Source of the DNA: Parvibaculum indicum
GTDB lineage: Bacteria > Pseudomonadota > Alphaproteobacteria > Parvibaculales > Parvibaculaceae
Length of the DNA stretch: 64,000 nucleotides
NCBI RefSeq assembly: GCF_011762095.1
Contig: NZ_JAASQO010000007.1
Coordinates: 1-64,000, forward strand
Reading direction: 5' to 3'
The notes beneath the pieces are model-generated. The model was not told the origin of the DNA and made no database searches. It saw only the letters and a list, made by a program, of their open reading frames with translations. Of this stretch, positions 1 to 8,298 are shown in pieces. The position numbers and the translations under genes were made by a program. Positions within the stretch are counted from its first letter, which is position 1. Each line of letters begins with the position of its first letter.

Positions 1-2
1 CC

Positions 3-80
3 ATCGCATCCGCAATCCAAGCCTTCACCCCCACCGAGTGTAAAAACTATTTCGCTGCCGCAGGATATGATCAGGAATAA
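3..80 (+). mobile_element. IS630-family transposase, C-terminal tail (cut by window edge)
   Basis: The frame starting at base 3 is open from the window edge to a TAA at 78-80 and encodes a tail containing FTPTECKNYFAAAGYD. That is the typical C-terminus of IS630-family (Tc1/mariner-like DDE) transposases of Alphaproteobacteria. Only about 25 codons are in view, so integrity of the element cannot be judged. The right terminal inverted repeat should lie just after the stop, because sequence matching the Usg family begins by about base 90. The call rests on recognition of the C-terminal motif alone. Confidence 0.7.
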
Positions 81-261
81 TTTGAATCCGCTCTATGTCT
101 GGCAGCATTACGATCTGGAGCCGAAATATCCCGAGCTTCAGCGGTTTCTCGATTTCTGGGACCGGGAACTCGAAGGCCCCATCCATTCGGTAAAGGTCGC
201 CACGAGGCGGCTCATCTCCCCCTCGGAGATGCGCCGCGCGGATTTCTACGCGATGCATTGA
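67..261 (+). pseudogene. Usg-family protein, 5'-truncated next to an IS630 end
   Basis: The 64-residue frame contains YVWQHYDLEPKYPELQRFLD and then RELEGPIHSVKV and RRLISPSE, the conserved core and C-terminus of the small Usg family (about 90 residues, function unknown, named after a gene near trp genes). The usual N-terminal 25-30 residues (GYGLTT...ILY.MPDHP type) are missing. The sequence immediately before the match is the tail of an IS630 transposase read in another frame. I infer that insertion removed or separated the 5' end. The ATG at 67 lies in insertion-derived DNA and has no convincing ribosome binding site, so expression is doubtful. Confidence 0.65.
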
Positions 262-280
262 GGCCGGCAAAGATCGGACG

Positions 281-317
281 TCATTGCGAGGAGGCGTCAG
301 CCGACGAAGCAATCCAG
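281..317. repeat. Dispersed palindromic repeat, family R1 (CATTGCGAG...GAAGCAATCCA)
   Basis: This short unit begins CATTGCGAG and ends GAAGCAATCCAG. The same unit occurs at 36189-36221 and as an inverted pair at 44767-44852. Here it lies between the usg remnant and the 3' end of the leftward dihydroorotase gene. It belongs to a class of short dispersed repeats common in proteobacterial genomes whose role is not established; it could serve as a processing or termination site. Confidence 0.75.
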
Positions 318-320
318 CCC

Positions 321-1661
321 TCACACGTGGTGCGGCAGCGCCTCCACGAACTGCACGGGCTCGCCGCGCGCCTCGCCCAGGAGTTCGTCCTCCCACATCA
401 CGCGGTGGCCGCGAATGACGGTGCCGATGGGCCAGCCCTTCACCTTCATGCCGTTATAGGGCGTCCAGCCGCATTTGGAGACGATCCAGTCGTCGGTGAT
501 TTCGCGCTCCGCGCCGAGATCGACGATGGTGAGGTCGGCGTCATAGCCCACCGCGATGCGGCCCTTGCGCGAGATGCCGAAGACGCGCTGCGGCCCGGCG
601 CTCGTCAGGTCCACGAAGCGTTCCAGCGTCAGCCGGCCTTCATGCACATGGTTGAGCATGACCGGGATCATCGTCTGCACGCCCGGCATGCCGGAGGGCG
701 ATTTGGGATAGGTCTGTTCCTTTTCCTCGCGCGTATGCGGCGCGTGGTCGGTGCCGATCACATCGACGATCCCTGCGCGCAAGCCCTGCCACAGCCCGTC
801 GCGATGCTCATGGCCGCGAATGGGCGGGTTCATCTGCGCGAAAGTGCCCAGCGCGTCGTAGCATTCGGGCGCGGCGAGCGTCAGATGCTGCGGCGTCACT
901 TCCACGGTTGCCACATCCTTGTGAAGCGCCAGCAGCGGGATTTCGCCCGCCGTGGAAATGTGAAGCACATGGATGCGCTTGCCCGCCTCGCGCGCCAGCC
1001 TGAGCAGGCGCTGCGTGCAGATATAGGCCGCTTCCGCGTCGCGCCAGACGGGATGGGTGTCGACATGGCCGAGCAGCGCCAGTTCGCGGCGCTCGCGCAG
1101 GCGGAACTCGTCTTCGGAATGGAAGGCGGCGCGGCGGTTGATCGCCTTCAGCACGCGCAGCACGTCCTCGTCCTTTTCCACCAGCAACGTACCGGTGGAC
1201 GAGCCCATGAAGACCTTGATGCCGCAACAGCCGGGCTGGCGCTCCAGTTCGGGCAGAATGTCCACATTCTCCGTCGTCGCGCCGCCGTAAAAGGCGAAAT
1301 CGCACTGCATGCGATGGCGCGCGCGCTTCACCTTGTCGGCCAGCGCGTCCGGGTCGGTCGTGGGCGGCTTGGTATTGGGCATCTCGAACACGGTCGTCAC
1401 GCCGCCCATCACGGCCGCGTGGCCGCCCGTTTCAAGGTCTTCCTTGTGCTCGTTGCCGGGTTCGCGCAGATGGACCTGGGTGTCGATCACGCCGGGCAGG
1501 ATATGGAGCCCCTTCACGTCGATCGTGTCGGCGGCGTCGGCCTGCGACAGGTCGCCGATCGCGGCGATGCGCCCGTCCTTCGTGCCGATATCGGCCCGGT
1601 GCCGTCCGTCCTGATTGACGATGGTGCCGCCGCGAAAGATCAGGTCATAGGTGATGCTCAC
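321..1661 (-). CDS. pyrC: Dihydroorotase (amidohydrolase family)
   Basis: The 446-residue protein should interconvert carbamoyl-aspartate and dihydroorotate in pyrimidine synthesis. It has the class I dihydroorotase layout: HLREPG at 64-69, the MPNTKPPT loop at 94-101, GIKVFMG around K149, FHSEDE at H181, HVLHIS at H231/H234 and GTDHAPH with D305 as the likely catalytic acid. The first histidine of the usual HxH metal pair is glutamine (Q62, motif TQVH). I believe this is shared by alphaproteobacterial relatives, but it makes metal binding atypical. The family also contains allantoinases and hydantoinases, so substrate is inferred. It is followed 39 bp upstream by a glycosyltransferase gene on the same strand. 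Confidence 0.82.
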   Translation of the reverse strand: MSITYDLIFRGGTIVNQDGRHRADIGTKDGRIAAIGDLSQADAADTIDVKGLHILPGVIDTQVHLREPGNEHKEDLETGGHAAVMGGVTTVFEMPNTKPPTTDPDALADKVKRARHRMQCDFAFYGGATTENVDILPELERQPGCCGIKVFMGSSTGTLLVEKDEDVLRVLKAINRRAAFHSEDEFRLRERRELALLGHVDTHPVWRDAEAAYICTQRLLRLAREAGKRIHVLHISTAGEIPLLALHKDVATVEVTPQHLTLAAPECYDALGTFAQMNPPIRGHEHRDGLWQGLRAGIVDVIGTDHAPHTREEKEQTYPKSPSGMPGVQTMIPVMLNHVHEGRLTLERFVDLTSAGPQRVFGISRKGRIAVGYDADLTIVDLGAEREITDDWIVSKCGWTPYNGMKVKGWPIGTVIRGHRVMWEDELLGEARGEPVQFVEALPHHV

Positions 1662-1700
1662 TTGCCTCTCCTCAAACTCGTCCGGTTTCAGATCCGCTTC

Positions 1701-2663
1701 TCAGGCCACTTCCGGGAAACGGGCCAGCATCTCGCGCGCGGCCTCTTCGACCATGTCCACGCTCACATCGGTCACGGCGCTCTCGCCGAAATAGGCGTCG
1801 CCTTCCTCGGCAATGATTTGATCGCGCGAGCGCTCGCCGCGCAAGGCGCGCGCCCTGCCGTCGCTTTCGCTGCTCCAGGGACCGTATTGCGCATCCGATG
1901 TCGGCCCGAAAAGGCCGAGCGTCGGCGTGCCCGCCGCCGCGGCGAGGTGCATCAGGCCCGAATCATTGCCGACATAAAGCGCGCAGCGCGCAAAGCAGGC
2001 GCCCGTAAGCCCCAGTTCCGCGCCGACGAGGTCGATCCGGCGCTCCTTTGGCACCGCCTCGAAAACCGGCTTGCAGATCTCCCCCTCCCCGGGCCCGCCC
2101 GAAACGAGCAGATAAGCCCCTTCCATCGGACCGCCGGGCGCGGTGAGACGTGCGACCAGCGCCGCATAGCGCTCCACCGGCCACATTTTGCGCGGCCAGG
2201 CGGCGGTGGGGCCGACGGCCAACACCTTGCGGCCTTGCGGGATCAGTCTTTCGGCTTCGGCGAGATCCGCCGCGCCGTGCCAGAGGCGGGGATTGGGCGG
2301 CGGATCGAAATCGGCGACCCGCGCATTATGGACCACGCGATGCAACGTGTGATCGGGCTTCAGGATGTAGCGCTTCTTCGTCCAGAGCAGCCAGGCGGTG
2401 GCCGAGCCGCGCAGATCCACCACCACATCCCAGCGGCGCGGCAGGATGGCGGCCAGGAGCTTGCGCCAATGGCCGGCGCGCTTTTCCTTTTTCATCGGAA
2501 TGATGCGCTCGACACGGGGCGCATTCTCGAAGAGCTGAACCGCCAGCGGACCGCAGGCGACCCAGAAGGTCGCGTCCGGATAGCGTTCCATCAGCCCGCC
2601 GAGCAGGCCGGTTGACAGCACGGCGTCGCCGATCCGGTTGGAAGTAATAAAGAGAATGCGCAA
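1701..2663 (-). CDS. Glycosyltransferase family 9 (heptosyltransferase-like)
   Basis: This 320-residue protein has the GT-B fold signature of ADP-heptose:LPS heptosyltransferases. The N-terminus ILFITSNRIGDAVLSTG is the conserved acceptor-domain opening. The C-terminal nucleotide-sugar domain has LAVGPTAAWPRKMWP near residues 145-160 and the hallmark YVGNDSGLMHLAAAAGTPTL followed by GLFGPT. It probably adds a sugar to lipopolysaccharide core on the cytoplasmic face of the inner membrane. The sugar cannot be read from sequence. It lies upstream of the dihydroorotase gene on the same strand and could share a transcript with it. Confidence 0.85.
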   Translation of the reverse strand: MRILFITSNRIGDAVLSTGLLGGLMERYPDATFWVACGPLAVQLFENAPRVERIIPMKKEKRAGHWRKLLAAILPRRWDVVVDLRGSATAWLLWTKKRYILKPDHTLHRVVHNARVADFDPPPNPRLWHGAADLAEAERLIPQGRKVLAVGPTAAWPRKMWPVERYAALVARLTAPGGPMEGAYLLVSGGPGEGEICKPVFEAVPKERRIDLVGAELGLTGACFARCALYVGNDSGLMHLAAAAGTPTLGLFGPTSDAQYGPWSSESDGRARALRGERSRDQIIAEEGDAYFGESAVTDVSVDMVEEAAREMLARFPEVA

Positions 2664-2843
2664 TCCGGCCTCTTTTCGCGTCGGCGATGCCCCTATCGAA
2701 AGGGTTGGGCCGTTATAGGTTGCGCTCCCGGCCCTGCCAAGCCTGCCCCGCCGGAGCGGCGGCGCGGCCGCCGCCTCCTTGCGGGGCGCGCCGCCGAGGC
2801 CTAAATCTTGTGGACCCTCATCACTTCACTGTGCTGGAGCCCC

Positions 2844-3749
2844 ATGTCCGCCTCCGAAAAATCCAGCCTCAAAGCGGCGATCCTGCCCGAACGCGGCGTC
2901 CTGCGCCTTTCCGGCCCGGATATGCGCGAGTTCCTGCAGGGGCTCGTCACCAATAACGTCGAGACCGTCGAGCCCGGCAAAGCCGTCTATTCGGCGCTGC
3001 TGATGCCCCAGGGCAAATTCCTCTTCGACTTCTTCATCGCGGAGGACGCGGAAGGCCGCTTCCTTCTCGATTGCGAGGCCGAGCGCGCGCCTGCGCTTTT
3101 GAAACGGCTCACCATGTACAAGCTCCGCGCCAAGGTGGAGGTCGAGAACCTGACCGAAAGCCATTGCGTGACCGTGCTCTGGGATGGTGAGGCGGCGGCC
3201 ACGGCGCCGGAGGAAGGCGCCCTCTTCCCCGATCCGCGCCTTGCCGCCCTCGGTACGCGGGCGATCCTGCCGCGCGACAAGGCGGAAGATTTCATCGTGA
3301 TGGCCCGCGCCGCCCACAAATCCCCGCTCAACTGGCACCGGCACCGCATCCTGCTGGGTGTGGGCGATGCCACTTATGACTACGAGCCTGAAAAGAGCTT
3401 CCCGCTGGAACTCAATTTCGACGAGCTGCATGCGATCGACTTCAAGAAAGGCTGTTATGTCGGACAGGAAGTGACGTCGCGCACGAAAAGGCGCGGCAGC
3501 GTGCGCAAGCGGCTCCTGCCTTGCGTGGTCAAAGGCGCGATGCCCGCGCCCGGCGTCGCGGTGAAGGCGGGCACGCGCGAGGTCGGAACGGTGTTTTCCG
3601 GCGACATAGAGGCCGGGCGCGTCCTGGCGCTTCTGCGCCTCGACCTCGTCTCCGGCGCGACGCTCGACGCGGACGATGCGACGCTCGTGCCGGAAGTGCC
3701 CCTATGGGCGGGTTTTTCGCTGGAGGACGGCGCCGATGCCGACAAGTGA
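2844..3749 (+). CDS. ygfZ: YgfZ/GcvT-domain folate-binding protein
   Basis: The family is a folate-dependent protein supporting iron-sulfur cluster maintenance and tRNA modification in E. coli. The 301-residue product shows an N-terminal GcvT-like domain (GVLRLSGPDMREFLQGLVTN) and the diagnostic motif KGCYVGQEV, whose cysteine is the family's conserved residue. The ATG at 2844 (MSASEKS) is preferred over an in-frame ATG 36 bases upstream, because homology begins shortly after it. The 3' end overlaps tag by 14 bases, so the two are translationally coupled. Confidence 0.88.
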   Translation: MSASEKSSLKAAILPERGVLRLSGPDMREFLQGLVTNNVETVEPGKAVYSALLMPQGKFLFDFFIAEDAEGRFLLDCEAERAPALLKRLTMYKLRAKVEVENLTESHCVTVLWDGEAAATAPEEGALFPDPRLAALGTRAILPRDKAEDFIVMARAAHKSPLNWHRHRILLGVGDATYDYEPEKSFPLELNFDELHAIDFKKGCYVGQEVTSRTKRRGSVRKRLLPCVVKGAMPAPGVAVKAGTREVGTVFSGDIEAGRVLALLRLDLVSGATLDADDATLVPEVPLWAGFSLEDGADADK

Positions 3750-4329
3750 CGCCTCGGGGCGCTGCCCCTGGCCGGGCGACGACCCGTTCTACATCGCCTA
3801 TCACGACGAGGAATGGGGCGTTCCGGAATATGACGACCGGGCGCTGTTCGAGAAACTCGTTCTCGACGGCTTTCAGGCGGGGCTTTCCTGGATCACCATT
3901 CTTCGCAAGCGCGAAGCGTTCCGCGAGGCGTTCGACGGCTTCCAGCCGGAGAAAATCGCGCGTTACACGCCCAAACGCGTCGAGAAACTTCTCGGCAATG
4001 CCGGCATCATTCGGCACCGCGGAAAAATCGAGGCGACGATCTCCAATGCGCAGGCCTGGCTGGAGATTATGGAGCGTGATGGCGGTTTCTCGGAGTTTCT
4101 CTGGTCGTTCGTGGACGGCACGCCCCGGATCAATCGCTTCAAACGCATCTCGGACGTTCCGGCGCAAACGGAAATGAGCGTCGCCATGTCGAAAGCGCTG
4201 AAACGGGAAGGCTTCCGTTTCTGCGGCCCGACCATCGTCTATGCGTTCTCGCAGGCGGTCGGCATCGTGAACGATCATCTCGTCACCTGTCCGCGGCACG
4301 AAGCGTGTGCGCGGCTTGCACAGAAATAG
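3736..4329 (+). CDS. tag: DNA-3-methyladenine glycosylase I
   Basis: This base-excision enzyme removes 3-methyladenine from alkylated DNA. The 197-residue length is normal. The zinc-binding set is visible: cysteine in GRCPWPG near the start, histidine in YHDEEWG, and a C-terminal histidine and cysteine in NDHLVTCPRH. The core motifs LFEKLVLDGFQAGLSW and GFRFCGPTIVYAFSQAVG match the HhH-like Tag fold. The ATG at 3736 gives a normal N-terminus and overlaps the end of ygfZ; the frame is open further upstream but that extension is not homologous. Confidence 0.93.
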   Translation: MPTSDASGRCPWPGDDPFYIAYHDEEWGVPEYDDRALFEKLVLDGFQAGLSWITILRKREAFREAFDGFQPEKIARYTPKRVEKLLGNAGIIRHRGKIEATISNAQAWLEIMERDGGFSEFLWSFVDGTPRINRFKRISDVPAQTEMSVAMSKALKREGFRFCGPTIVYAFSQAVGIVNDHLVTCPRHEACARLAQK

Positions 4330-4405
4330 TCCCTGTGCCGCAGCGACTTCTCCACACTTCTTTTTGACGCGATCACTCTTCCGCCACAATCTCGGCACAT
4401 ACGGG

Positions 4406-4420
4406 ACAAACTACGTTTGT
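4406..4420. promoter_or_regulatory. Perfect inverted repeat upstream of the bactofilin gene
   Basis: ACAAAC-TAC-GTTTGT is a perfect 6-bp inverted repeat with a 3-bp centre, 38 bases before the bactofilin ATG. A TTGACG element lies at 4364-4369, but the matching -10 region (about 4387-4392) is weak. The repeat would fall in the 5' leader or early transcribed region if that promoter is used. It could be an operator; no regulator is identified. Confidence 0.35.
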
Positions 4421-4458
4421 AACGATTGTGCCTTCACCGATTTGCGGAGGGCTCCCAA

Positions 4459-5151
4459 ATGTTCAAACGCCCGAAGAGCGATTCAGGCGATCGCTCTCAC
4501 GCCGAGCGAACGTCCCATAAAAATACGTCCACAGAAGATCCGTCTTCATCAGCGCAGAGGGCATCGTCCATGCGACCCATCAACGAGCAGAAGGCTGAGG
4601 GGGACGACCCCGCTTCCAGCCGCGTCACCCCCTCTTACGAAGCAAGGAAACCGACCGTGCGAACTCTCCAGACATCACCGAGCACCAGCAATGGCACCGG
4701 GGGCACCGGATCGAGCGCGGATGCGACGCCGCCCGCCGCCAATCTTCATGTCGGCCGCGGCCTGAAACTCGAAGGCAAGATCCAGTCCTGCGACTCGCTC
4801 GTGATCGAGGGCGATGTGCAGGCCACCATCGAAAGCGGTTCGCTGACGGTGAGCGAAACCGGCGACGTGCGCGGCGAAGCGACCGTGGACGAGGCGGAAA
4901 TCACCGGCAAATTCGACGGTACGCTGCTGGTTCGCAAATGCCTGACCATCACCTCGACGGGCCGCGTCACGGGCGAGGTCCGTTATGGCGAGTTGAAGGT
5001 CGAACAGGGCGGCCAGATGAGCGGCGACATTCAGGCCGAAGGTCTGGAAGCAAAGCCCTCCGCCTCGAAGAGCGACAAGAAGGCCGACGACAAGACGGAG
5101 AAGTCCGGGAAGGACGACAAATCGTCGGACGCCTCCGCCGCCATGCTCTGA
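4459..5151 (+). CDS. Bactofilin-like polymer-forming protein
   Basis: The 230-residue product has a polar, low-complexity N-terminus (about 1-95), then a bactofilin (DUF583) beta-helix domain at about 97-200 with the typical repeating pattern (GRGLKLEGKIQSCDSLVIEG, then VQATIES, GDVRGEATV, GKFDGTL). A lysine/aspartate-rich tail follows. Bactofilins form membrane-associated filaments that localise cell-wall or morphogenesis enzymes. The start at 4459 is fixed by GGAGG at 4446-4450. Its 3' end faces the neighbouring leftward gene with a 12-base gap. The usual M23 peptidase neighbour is absent. Confidence 0.82.
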   Translation: MFKRPKSDSGDRSHAERTSHKNTSTEDPSSSAQRASSMRPINEQKAEGDDPASSRVTPSYEARKPTVRTLQTSPSTSNGTGGTGSSADATPPAANLHVGRGLKLEGKIQSCDSLVIEGDVQATIESGSLTVSETGDVRGEATVDEAEITGKFDGTLLVRKCLTITSTGRVTGEVRYGELKVEQGGQMSGDIQAEGLEAKPSASKSDKKADDKTEKSGKDDKSSDASAAML

Positions 5152-5163
5152 GGGGCGGCGTCG

Positions 5164-5856
5164 TCAGGAAACCAGCCAGACCGCGCCGTCCGGCGCGGCC
5201 AAATTGGATGTCGCGCCGTCGGGCGTGGATGCGGGGGATGTCGTCCATCGAAAGAGTGCGCGCCGATGCGTGGCGCGTCCCAGCACCAGCATGTCCAGCC
5301 TGTCATAGGTGAAAGCCAGCACGGCGAAATTGGTTTTCGCCGCGGCCCGGCGCGCCTCGTCCCCCTCCCCGGCCGCCATTGCGGTATCCGGGGACGGGCC
5401 CGAGGCGCCCGAGTCGGGAGTGCCCGGCACGGCGCGGGCCATATAATCCGCCATATTGCGCGGGCCGAGCGTGCGCCAGGCGCGCTCGGCATATTCATCG
5501 TCGGTGTGCAGCGCCGCGCGGCCCGAGAGGCGGAGCTGTATTTCGCGGCGCGGATCGTAAAAGGTGAAGGCCGCCACGGGACGGACGCCGAGTTCGCCGG
5601 CCTTGGCCGAGCGCGCATCGGTGTAAATCTCGATGCGGCGGTCTTCCGGGTCGAAACGGCGGAGAATCACGGTCCGCGCCCGCGGCGCCCCGTCCGCATC
5701 CACCGTGGAGAGCACCGGCTTTCTGAGCGGCGAGCCGGGTGTTTCCGCGCCCTCCGCCAGCAACAGGCGGGCGCCCTGCCAGAACCCGTCCAGCGTCAGC
5801 CGGGCGAGCGCGTCGTCCCCCGGCGGCTCCGCCGCGTCCCATGGTGAAATACCCAT
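5164..5856 (-). CDS. Pyridoxamine 5'-phosphate oxidase-like FMN-binding protein
   Basis: The 230-residue protein has a split-barrel flavin-binding fold: PVLSTVDADGAPRARTVILR, then RRIEIYTDARSAKAGEL and AAFTFYDPRREIQLRLSGRA, which match the FMN-binding strands of the PNPOx-like family. The C-terminal pyridoxine-phosphate-specific residues of PdxH are not evident, so I call it a family member of unknown substrate. The start MGISPWD at 5856 is chosen because upstream in-frame sequence is not conserved-looking. It is divergent from the following FabH-like gene. Confidence 0.75.
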   Translation of the reverse strand: MGISPWDAAEPPGDDALARLTLDGFWQGARLLLAEGAETPGSPLRKPVLSTVDADGAPRARTVILRRFDPEDRRIEIYTDARSAKAGELGVRPVAAFTFYDPRREIQLRLSGRAALHTDDEYAERAWRTLGPRNMADYMARAVPGTPDSGASGPSPDTAMAAGEGDEARRAAAKTNFAVLAFTYDRLDMLVLGRATHRRALFRWTTSPASTPDGATSNLAAPDGAVWLVS

Positions 5857-6057
5857 AAGGTTAATCCGCCTATTCACGCTATCGCCAATGTATCCCGCCT
5901 TGCATATGGCATAAGCGCGGCCGCTGGCATATGTTTGGCCTTCGGTTTCGGGAGGAGCCGACATGCCGGTGTCCTTGGGGGGCAATGCGAGCGGCATGGT
6001 CCGACAGACGTCCGGGACAAGGGCGCCGGGACGTGAACATGATAATCAGGTGGCCCA

Positions 6058-7182
6058 GTGACAAAAGTCGTCATAAGCGGGACGGGGGTCTTCACCCCGC
6101 CCAATTCGATTTCCAACGAAGAACTCGTCGACAGCTTCAACAAATTCGTGCGCAAGCACAACGAAGAGAACGCGGACGCCATCGAGCGCGGCGAGGTGGA
6201 AGCCCTCGCGGAATCCAGCGTGGAGTTCATCGTCAAGGCGTCCGGCATCGAAGCGCGCTACGTCATGAACAAATCGGGCATCGTGGACCCGGAGATCATG
6301 GCGCCGCGCCTGCCGCAGCGCTCCAATGACGAGCCGTCGATCCTGGCGGAAATGGCGGTCGATGCCGCCAACAAGGCCATGAAGCGGGCGCAGAAGAAGC
6401 CCGAAGACATCGACGCCGTCATCGTCGCCTGCTCCAATCTCGAGCGCCCCTATCCGGCCATCGCCGTGGAAGTGCAGGATCTGCTCGGCATCGAGGGCTT
6501 CGGCTTCGACATGAACGTCGCCTGCTCGTCCGCCACCTTCGGCATCCAGCAAGCCTACGACATGCTGCGCTCGGGCAGCGTCGATTGCGTGCTGGTGGTG
6601 GACCCGGAAATCTGTTCGGGCCATCTCAATTTCCGCGACCGCGACAGCCATTTCATTTTCGGCGACGTGTGCACCGCCATCGTGCTGGAGCGCGAGGAGA
6701 CCTGCACCGCGCCGGGTGCATGGGAAATCGTCGGCACGCGCCTCATCACCAAATTCTCCAACAATATCCGCAACAATTTCGGCTTCCTCAATCGCGCGAC
6801 GCCGGAAGGCATCGGCGCGAAGGACAAGCTCTTCGTGCAGGAAGGCCGCAAGGTCTTCAAGGAAGTGGTGCCGATGGTGGCCGAGCTCATCCTCGAACAC
6901 ATGAAGGATGAGGGCCTCGACCCGAAAGACCTGAAGCGCATGTGGCTGCACCAGGCCAACAAGAACATGAACGACTTCATCGGCCGCAAGGTGCTGGGCC
7001 GCGACCCGGAACCGGGCGAGCAGCCGAACATCCTTCAGGAATACGCCAATACGAGTTCGGCGGGCTCCATCATCGCCTTCAGCCAGAACAACGAAGACCT
7101 GAAGGAAGGCGATCTCGGCCTGATCTGCTCCTTCGGCGCGGGTTATTCGGCGGGCAATATCCTGGTGCGCAAGCGCGCTTGA
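6058..7182 (+). CDS. Beta-ketoacyl-ACP synthase III-like thiolase-fold enzyme
   Basis: At 374 residues this is longer than housekeeping FabH. It carries a full catalytic triad: cysteine in DMNVACSSATFG, histidine in WLHQANKNM and asparagine in EYANTSSAGS. The sequence type (VVISGTGVFTPPNSISNEEL start, NNIRNNFGFLNRA insert) resembles the Pseudomonas PA3286 group, which condenses medium-chain acyl-CoA with malonyl-ACP; that assignment is from memory. Translation starts at a GTG (6058). A broader alternative is another acyl-condensing role. Confidence 0.85.
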   Translation: MTKVVISGTGVFTPPNSISNEELVDSFNKFVRKHNEENADAIERGEVEALAESSVEFIVKASGIEARYVMNKSGIVDPEIMAPRLPQRSNDEPSILAEMAVDAANKAMKRAQKKPEDIDAVIVACSNLERPYPAIAVEVQDLLGIEGFGFDMNVACSSATFGIQQAYDMLRSGSVDCVLVVDPEICSGHLNFRDRDSHFIFGDVCTAIVLEREETCTAPGAWEIVGTRLITKFSNNIRNNFGFLNRATPEGIGAKDKLFVQEGRKVFKEVVPMVAELILEHMKDEGLDPKDLKRMWLHQANKNMNDFIGRKVLGRDPEPGEQPNILQEYANTSSAGSIIAFSQNNEDLKEGDLGLICSFGAGYSAGNILVRKRA

Positions 7183-7216
7183 TCGCACATTTGCGATCGC
7201 CCACACTCGGGCTCCG

Positions 7217-8290
7217 ATGTTCTGGCCGCGCCCGCGCGGCGCGACGGTGGACGATCGCTTGTTTATCGACCTGGGGCCGCTCCCGAACGCCTTGATCTTC
7301 GCCGCCGCCGCGCTTGTCGTCGGCGTGGCGGGGATCGCGCTGACGAAACGCGCCGATGTGCTGGCCGACCGCACGGGCCTTGGCGAGGCCATTGTCGGCG
7401 CCGTCCTGCTCGGCATCGCCACCTCCCTTTCGGGCACGGTCACCTCCGTCGTCTCCGCCCTTGAGGGCGCGGTGTCTCTGAGTACGTCCAATGCGCTGGG
7501 GGGCATCGCGGTGCAGACGGCCTTTCTGGCCGTCGCCGACATCTTCTATCGCCGCGCCAATCTCGAACATGCGGCGGCCGACGCCACCAATCTGGTTCAG
7601 GTCGCCCTTCTGATCCTGATGCTCTCCGTCCCGCTCGTCGCCTGGTCGACGCCGAATGTGACCGTCTGGGCGATCCACCCGGCGTCCATTCTGCTCTTTG
7701 CGATCTATCTGGGCGGACTCAGGCTCAGCGAAACGGTGCGCCACCGGCCCATGTGGAAACCGGAACAGACGCCGGAGACGCGCCACGACATGCCGGAGGC
7801 GGAAAGCGAAAACGCCCCTTCGACGACCCTGCTCGCATTCGAGCTATTTCTGTTAATCGCGGCGGTCGGCGTGGCGGGCTGGCTGATCGCGGAGACGGCG
7901 CGCGCCCTTTCCACACAGACCGGCATGTCGCAGGCGATGATGGGTACGCTTTTCACCTCGGTCGCGACATCGCTGCCGGAACTCGTCACCACCGTCGCCG
8001 CGGTCCGGCGCGGCGCCTTGCAGCTCGCCGTGGGCGGCATTGTCGGCGGCAACACCTATGACGTGCTTTTTCTGGCGTTTTCGGACACCGCCTATCGCGA
8101 CGGCTCCCTCTATCATGCGATGGACGAGCGCCAGATCTTTCTCGTCGCGACGGGCCTCGTCGTCAGCGCGCTTCTGCTGCTCGGACTGCTCAGGCGGGAA
8201 AGGCGCGGCATCGGCAATATCGGTTTTGAGGGCATTCTCATCCTCACCGTCTATGCCGGTGCCGTCGCCATGCAGATCGTACAGGGGTGA
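7217..8290 (+). CDS. Sodium/calcium exchanger-family cation antiporter
   Basis: The 357-residue membrane protein has two inverted halves of the CaCA superfamily. The first alpha-repeat is GEAIVGAVLLGIATSLSGTV (about 55-75), the second SQAMMGTLFTSVATSLPELV (about 235-255), followed by VGGIVGGNTYDVLFLAFSD. Several hydrophobic helices surround each, with a polar loop near residues 170-200. It should exchange Ca2+ or another cation for Na+ or H+ at the inner membrane. The second repeat keeps the SxPE motif; the first has SLSGT, so ion coordination may be asymmetric. It follows the ketoacyl synthase gene by 34 bases. Confidence 0.85.
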   Translation: MFWPRPRGATVDDRLFIDLGPLPNALIFAAAALVVGVAGIALTKRADVLADRTGLGEAIVGAVLLGIATSLSGTVTSVVSALEGAVSLSTSNALGGIAVQTAFLAVADIFYRRANLEHAAADATNLVQVALLILMLSVPLVAWSTPNVTVWAIHPASILLFAIYLGGLRLSETVRHRPMWKPEQTPETRHDMPEAESENAPSTTLLAFELFLLIAAVGVAGWLIAETARALSTQTGMSQAMMGTLFTSVATSLPELVTTVAAVRRGALQLAVGGIVGGNTYDVLFLAFSDTAYRDGSLYHAMDERQIFLVATGLVVSALLLLGLLRRERRGIGNIGFEGILILTVYAGAVAMQIVQG

Positions 8291-8298
8291 GCGAAGGC

